Assembly (NCBI RefSeq): GCF_905212365.1
Contig: NZ_CAJMEH010000043.1
Coordinates: 1-18,473 of the forward strand
Source of the DNA: an uncultured Phascolarctobacterium sp.
Lineage (GTDB): Bacteria > Bacillota > Negativicutes > Acidaminococcales > Acidaminococcaceae
Direction of reading: 5' to 3'
DNA length: 18,473 nucleotides
A program made the position numbers and the translations under genes. The notes beneath the pieces were generated by a model that was not told where the DNA came from, ran no database searches, and saw only the letters and a program-made list of their open reading frames with translations. Shown here one piece after another: positions 15,163 to 18,473 of the stretch. The number at the start of each line of letters is the position of its first letter. Position 1 is the first letter of the stretch.

Positions 15163-16112
15163 TATATAAGCTTGCTCAGCTCAGCCAAAAGCTGCCGCCG
15201 AGCCTCCTCCACCGGCGCGTAAATCGTGCAGCCTGCGGCCCGCAGATGGCCGCCGCCGCCGAAGCGCACCGCTACCTGCGCCACGTCCACGCTTTGGGAA
15301 CGCATGCTGACGCGAGTCACCTCCGGCTCCACCGCCTTAAACATAACGGCTATTTCCACGCCCTCGATATAACGCGGATAGGACACAAAGCTGTCTGTAT
15401 TGGTGCTTTTATCGTACAAATCGTTAGTAATAGTCAGATAAGCTATCCTGCCGTCACGCTCAAAGGTCAGCGACGGCAGCACCTTGCCCAGCAGCTCCAC
15501 CGTAGAGCGCGAACGCATATCCAGACAGTCGCTGATTTCGTTAGACTGCACGCCGTACTCCAACAGCATAGCCGCCTGGCGCATAGTTTTGGGCGTAGTA
15601 TTGGCGTAGCGGAAGGAACCGCAGTCCGTTGTTATAGCAGTGTAAAAGCATACCGCCATCTCATAATCCAGCGGCCAGCCCATGGCCACGAATAAATCGC
15701 ACATTACCTCGCCCGTGGCCGCAGCCTCCGCATCAAGGTAAAGATAATCGGCAAAGCGGGTATTGGAAATATGATGGTCGATATTCAGCAGTGTTTTATA
15801 GCGCACCTGCGTCGCCGCCAAGCCTATGCGGTCAAAGGAGCTGGCGTCGATTACGGCCAGCATATCGGCCTCCACAATAACGTCGGCCGAAGGCCGCTGC
15901 ACCAGCTCTATTTCCGGCAGAAAACCAAAACCGGCGTTAATCTGGTCGTCACAGTATACGGTTACTTCCTTGCCCTGCTGCCGCAAAAAACGCGCCAATC
16001 CCAAGGCGGAGCCCAGCGTATCGCCGTCCGGGCTCACATGGGTGCACAGAACTATTTTTTCAGCCTGCAAAAGCAGCTCGCCTGTTTCCTGCAAAGAAAG
16101 GTTTTTACTCAT
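15162..16112 (-). CDS. nrnA: DHH-family phosphoesterase, NrnA-type
   Basis: This 316-residue DHH/DHHA1 phosphoesterase resembles NrnA, which degrades short RNA oligonucleotides and dephosphorylates 3'-phosphoadenosine 5'-phosphate. Metal ligands are visible in THVSPDGD (24–31), VIDASSFD, and the DHH motif at 112–114 (NIDHH). The C-terminal DHHA1 nucleotide-binding motif is GGGGH at 285–289. It lies between rbfA and truB as in many Bacillota and overlaps rbfA by 8 bases, with GAGGAAGG before the ATG. The exact substrate preference is not readable from sequence. Confidence 0.92.
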   Translation of the reverse strand: MSKNLSLQETGELLLQAEKIVLCTHVSPDGDTLGSALGLARFLRQQGKEVTVYCDDQINAGFGFLPEIELVQRPSADVIVEADMLAVIDASSFDRIGLAATQVRYKTLLNIDHHISNTRFADYLYLDAEAAATGEVMCDLFVAMGWPLDYEMAVCFYTAITTDCGSFRYANTTPKTMRQAAMLLEYGVQSNEISDCLDMRSRSTVELLGKVLPSLTFERDGRIAYLTITNDLYDKSTNTDSFVSYPRYIEGVEIAVMFKAVEPEVTRVSMRSQSVDVAQVAVRFGGGGHLRAAGCTIYAPVEEARRQLLAELSKLI

Positions 16113-16482
16113 CTTGGCCTTCCTCAGCCGCAGGCTTTTCTTCTTTTTTAATTTTATCCAAGATGCTCTGGATATGGGCGCTGTATTCCATGGACGTATC
16201 CTTCTGCAATATCAGCGTGGGCGCAAAGCGCAGGCGGATTCGCTTGGCGATCTCCGTGCGCATAAAGCCCAACGCCTTATTCAGCGCCTTCCAGGTTTCC
16301 TCCTGTTTATCCTGAGGTCCATAAAGGCTGATAAAAACCTTGGCATAGCTCATATCGTCGGTCAGCTCAACGCCGGTAACGGTAACGAACTGAATGCGCG
16401 GGTCCTTAACGTCATGCAGCAGCATCTTGCTGATTTCATGCTGGATGGCCTCCTGAACCTTCTCCACTCTTAATCTTGCCAT
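16105..16482 (-). CDS. rbfA: 30S ribosome-binding factor A
   Basis: This 125-residue protein is RbfA, a KH-like factor for late 30S maturation and 16S rRNA 5'-end processing, also linked to cold adaptation. The N-terminal MARLRVEKVQEAIQHEIS, the central AKVFISLYG and the RLRFAPTLIL segment are characteristic. A charged low-complexity tail ends the protein. GAGGA lies 9 bases before the ATG, and infB ends 15 bases upstream, consistent with one transcript. Confidence 0.97.
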   Translation of the reverse strand: MARLRVEKVQEAIQHEISKMLLHDVKDPRIQFVTVTGVELTDDMSYAKVFISLYGPQDKQEETWKALNKALGFMRTEIAKRIRLRFAPTLILQKDTSMEYSAHIQSILDKIKKEEKPAAEEGQDE

Positions 16483-16497
16483 ATTTATATCCTCAAG

Positions 16498-18473
16498 CTA
16501 TTCTACTGCAACCTCTTCCATGTCGTAGACCTCAAAGACGTCGCCCTCTTTGATATCGCGGTATTTTTCCAGCGTGATACCGCACTCAAAGCCCTGGGCA
16601 ACCTCCTTAACGTCGTCCTTAAAGCGGCGCAGAGATTCAATTACATCCTCATGCAGTACGATGCCGTCGCGCACGATACGCACCTTGGAGCTGTTGGTAA
16701 CCTTGCCCTCCAGTACATAGCAGCCTGCGATAAGCAGCTTGGAAATAGTAATCAGCTGGCGTACCTCTACGCGGCCCTGTACGACCTCTTTGAATTTAGG
16801 AGCCAGCATACCCTTGATAGCAGCTTCTACATCGTTCAAAGCATCGTAAATTACACGGTAGGTGCGTACGTCGACCTTTTCAGTTTCGGCAGCCTTGCGA
16901 GCGTTGGCATCGGGACGCACGTTAAAGCCGATAATCAGCGCGTTAGCGGCGGAAGCCAGCATAACGTCGGACTCGGTGATAGCGCCTACGCCGGCGTGAA
17001 CGACGACTACCTTAACCTCGTCGTTTTTAATCTTCTCCAAGGAAGCCTTCAACGCCTCGATAGTACCCTGTACGTCGGCCTTAACGACGATATCCAGCTC
17101 CTTCAGCTCGCCCTCCTGGATACGCTGGAATAAATCGTCCAGAGAAACCTTGGCGTTAAGCTTGATTTCTTCTTCTTTCTTCTTAGCGATACGCTTTTCA
17201 GCAACGCTGCGGGCGATTTTTTCATCCGTGCTGTCCAAAATATCGCCGGCCTGAGGCACGTCGTTCAAGCCCAGCACCTCTACAGGAGTGGACGGCAGCG
17301 CCTTCTTCACCTTTTCGCCGCGGTCGTTAATCATAGCGCGCACCTTACCGTAGGACGTGCCTGCGATAATGGTATCGCCGATATGCAGCGTACCGCGCTG
17401 TACCAAAACGGTAGCGACGGGGCCGCGGCCCTTATCCAGCTGCGCTTCGATAATGGTGCCGTGAGCTGGCAGATTGGGGTTAGCCTTCAGCTCCTGCATT
17501 TCGGCAACCAAAAGAATCATCTCCAGCAGATCGGTAATGCCTGTTTTCTGGTGAGCTGAAACCGGTACCATAATGGTGTCGCCGCCCCAATCCTCAGGAA
17601 TCAGCTCGTGCTCAGCCAGCTGCTGCTTAACGTGGTCGGGGTTAGCGCCCGGACGGTCCATTTTATTGATAGCCACGATAATGGGCACCTTAGCTGCCTT
17701 AGCGTGGTTAATTGCTTCAATGGTTTGGGGCATTACGCCGTCGTCGGCTGCTACTACCAAAATAGCCACGTCGGTTACCTGAGCGCCGCGGGCGCGCATA
17801 GCGGTAAAGGCTTCGTGACCGGGAGTATCCAGAAAGACGATTTGCTTGCCCTGATAATTTACTTTATAAGCACCGATATGCTGCGTAATACCGCCGGCCT
17901 CGCGCGCCGTAACGTTGGTTTTGCGGATAGCGTCCAGCAGAGAGGTCTTGCCGTGGTCTACGTGGCCCATAACCGTAATAACGGGCGGACGCGGCAGACG
18001 CTTTTCAGGCGGGTCCTCTACCTCCGGGATTTCCGTCGGGTCTTCCTCAGGAGCCTTCTGACCTACCTCAACGCCGAAATTATCGCCGATGAGCTGCGCC
18101 GTATCAAAATCGATATCCTGGTTAATCGTAACCATCATACCCAGCATAAAGAGGGCCTTAATAACCTCGTTGACCTCGCGCTTAATCAGCTTGGCAAATT
18201 CCTGCACGTTGATGGACTCGCCCACCTCTACATAGGTAGGACGCACAATTTCCACGGGAGCGGCAGGAGCCTTAGGCGCATTGGTCGGCTTACGGTTGCG
18301 GTTAACCGGCATTTGATGGCCTGCGCTGCGGTTAGGACGGCTTTCCTTCGTAGCGTAGGAGCCCTTAATCTGCGGCTTATCCTTACGGTTCTTGCCTGCG
18401 TTGCGGCTGCCCTGACGGTTATCGCCGCGGCCGCTCTCGCTGCGGCTGCTCCCGCCTGCCGGACGCGCAGAAG
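16498..18473 (-). CDS. infB: Translation initiation factor IF-2, 5' end beyond the window
   Basis: The frame is open to the right edge, giving 657 residues without the true start. IF-2 is a GTPase that places initiator tRNA on the 30S subunit and promotes subunit joining. In order, the sequence shows an Arg/Gly/Ser/Asn-rich disordered segment (about 18280–18473), the IF2_N helical domain with EFAKLIKREVNEVIKAL, the G domain with GHVDHGKTS (about 17940–17970), DTPGHEAF and NKMD, then the β-barrel and C-terminal tRNA-binding domains. The Met at 18312 lies inside the low-complexity linker and is not the start, because the same frame continues upstream with matching composition. Confidence 0.98.
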   Translation of the reverse strand, partial: SARPAGGSSRSESGRGDNRQGSRNAGKNRKDKPQIKGSYATKESRPNRSAGHQMPVNRNRKPTNAPKAPAAPVEIVRPTYVEVGESINVQEFAKLIKREVNEVIKALFMLGMMVTINQDIDFDTAQLIGDNFGVEVGQKAPEEDPTEIPEVEDPPEKRLPRPPVITVMGHVDHGKTSLLDAIRKTNVTAREAGGITQHIGAYKVNYQGKQIVFLDTPGHEAFTAMRARGAQVTDVAILVVAADDGVMPQTIEAINHAKAAKVPIIVAINKMDRPGANPDHVKQQLAEHELIPEDWGGDTIMVPVSAHQKTGITDLLEMILLVAEMQELKANPNLPAHGTIIEAQLDKGRGPVATVLVQRGTLHIGDTIIAGTSYGKVRAMINDRGEKVKKALPSTPVEVLGLNDVPQAGDILDSTDEKIARSVAEKRIAKKKEEEIKLNAKVSLDDLFQRIQEGELKELDIVVKADVQGTIEALKASLEKIKNDEVKVVVVHAGVGAITESDVMLASAANALIIGFNVRPDANARKAAETEKVDVRTYRVIYDALNDVEAAIKGMLAPKFKEVVQGRVEVRQLITISKLLIAGCYVLEGKVTNSSKVRIVRDGIVLHEDVIESLRRFKDDVKEVAQGFECGITLEKYRDIKEGDVFEVYDMEEVAVE

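Noticed and set aside
16498..18312. infB starting at the Met at 18312
   Set aside because: The frame continues without a stop to the window edge with the same Arg/Gly/Asn-rich composition, so this Met is internal.
1..18473. CRISPR array, tRNA, rRNA or insertion sequence
   Set aside because: No regularly spaced repeats, cloverleaf-like sequences, rRNA segments or transposase genes with terminal repeats were seen.

Overview
The window joins a conserved housekeeping gene block to an accessory gene cluster. At the right, on the minus strand, is the Bacillota-type translation and RNA-processing block infB–rbfA–nrnA–truB–ribF, followed by rpsO with its own promoter. This order, the strong GGAGG-type ribosome binding sites, the lipoprotein signal peptides and the oxygen-sensitive Fe-S enzyme types suggest an anaerobic member of the Bacillota. 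A Negativicutes or Clostridia host is my guess; no taxonomic marker here settles it.

Layout: 12952–18473 is housekeeping; infB runs off the right edge. 12837–12951 holds two hairpin terminators, one for merR (+) and one for rpsO (−). 11958–12836 is a plus-strand MerR-family regulator with a large C-terminal ligand-type domain. From about 11940 down to 1643 is one compact minus-strand operon: a NifH-like ATPase, NifD-like and NifK-like subunits, a lipoprotein binding protein, a FecCD-type permease, a 1239-residue CobN/BchH-type chelatase and a radical SAM/SPASM enzyme. Several genes overlap by 8–11 bases. Downstream, in visibly more AT-rich DNA, are a second binding lipoprotein (489–1514) and a 94-residue protein built of two 44-residue repeats (114–398). 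A bidirectional terminator at 54–101 closes the region. No gap without a gene exceeds 300 bases.

Working model (inference): the operon handles a tetrapyrrole or tetrapyrrole-like metal complex. The binding proteins and permease would import it or its metal, the CobN-like protein would insert or remove a metal, the NifHDK-like complex would carry out ATP-driven reduction (as BchLNB and CfbCD do), and the radical SAM enzyme would make a further modification. The set matches no pathway I know in full: it lacks the chlorophyll, cobalamin, F430 and nitrogen-fixation companion genes, the ABC transporter ATPase, and the AAA+ partner of a class I chelatase.

Regulation is unusually readable. The merR–nifH-like intergenic region contains a classic MerR promoter: TTGACT and TAAAAT separated by 19 bp, with a perfect 8-5-8 dyad in the spacer. 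A second copy of this 31-bp promoter/operator, identical at 23 of 31 positions, lies upstream of the 94-residue repeat protein. That ties this otherwise unrecognisable protein to the same regulon.
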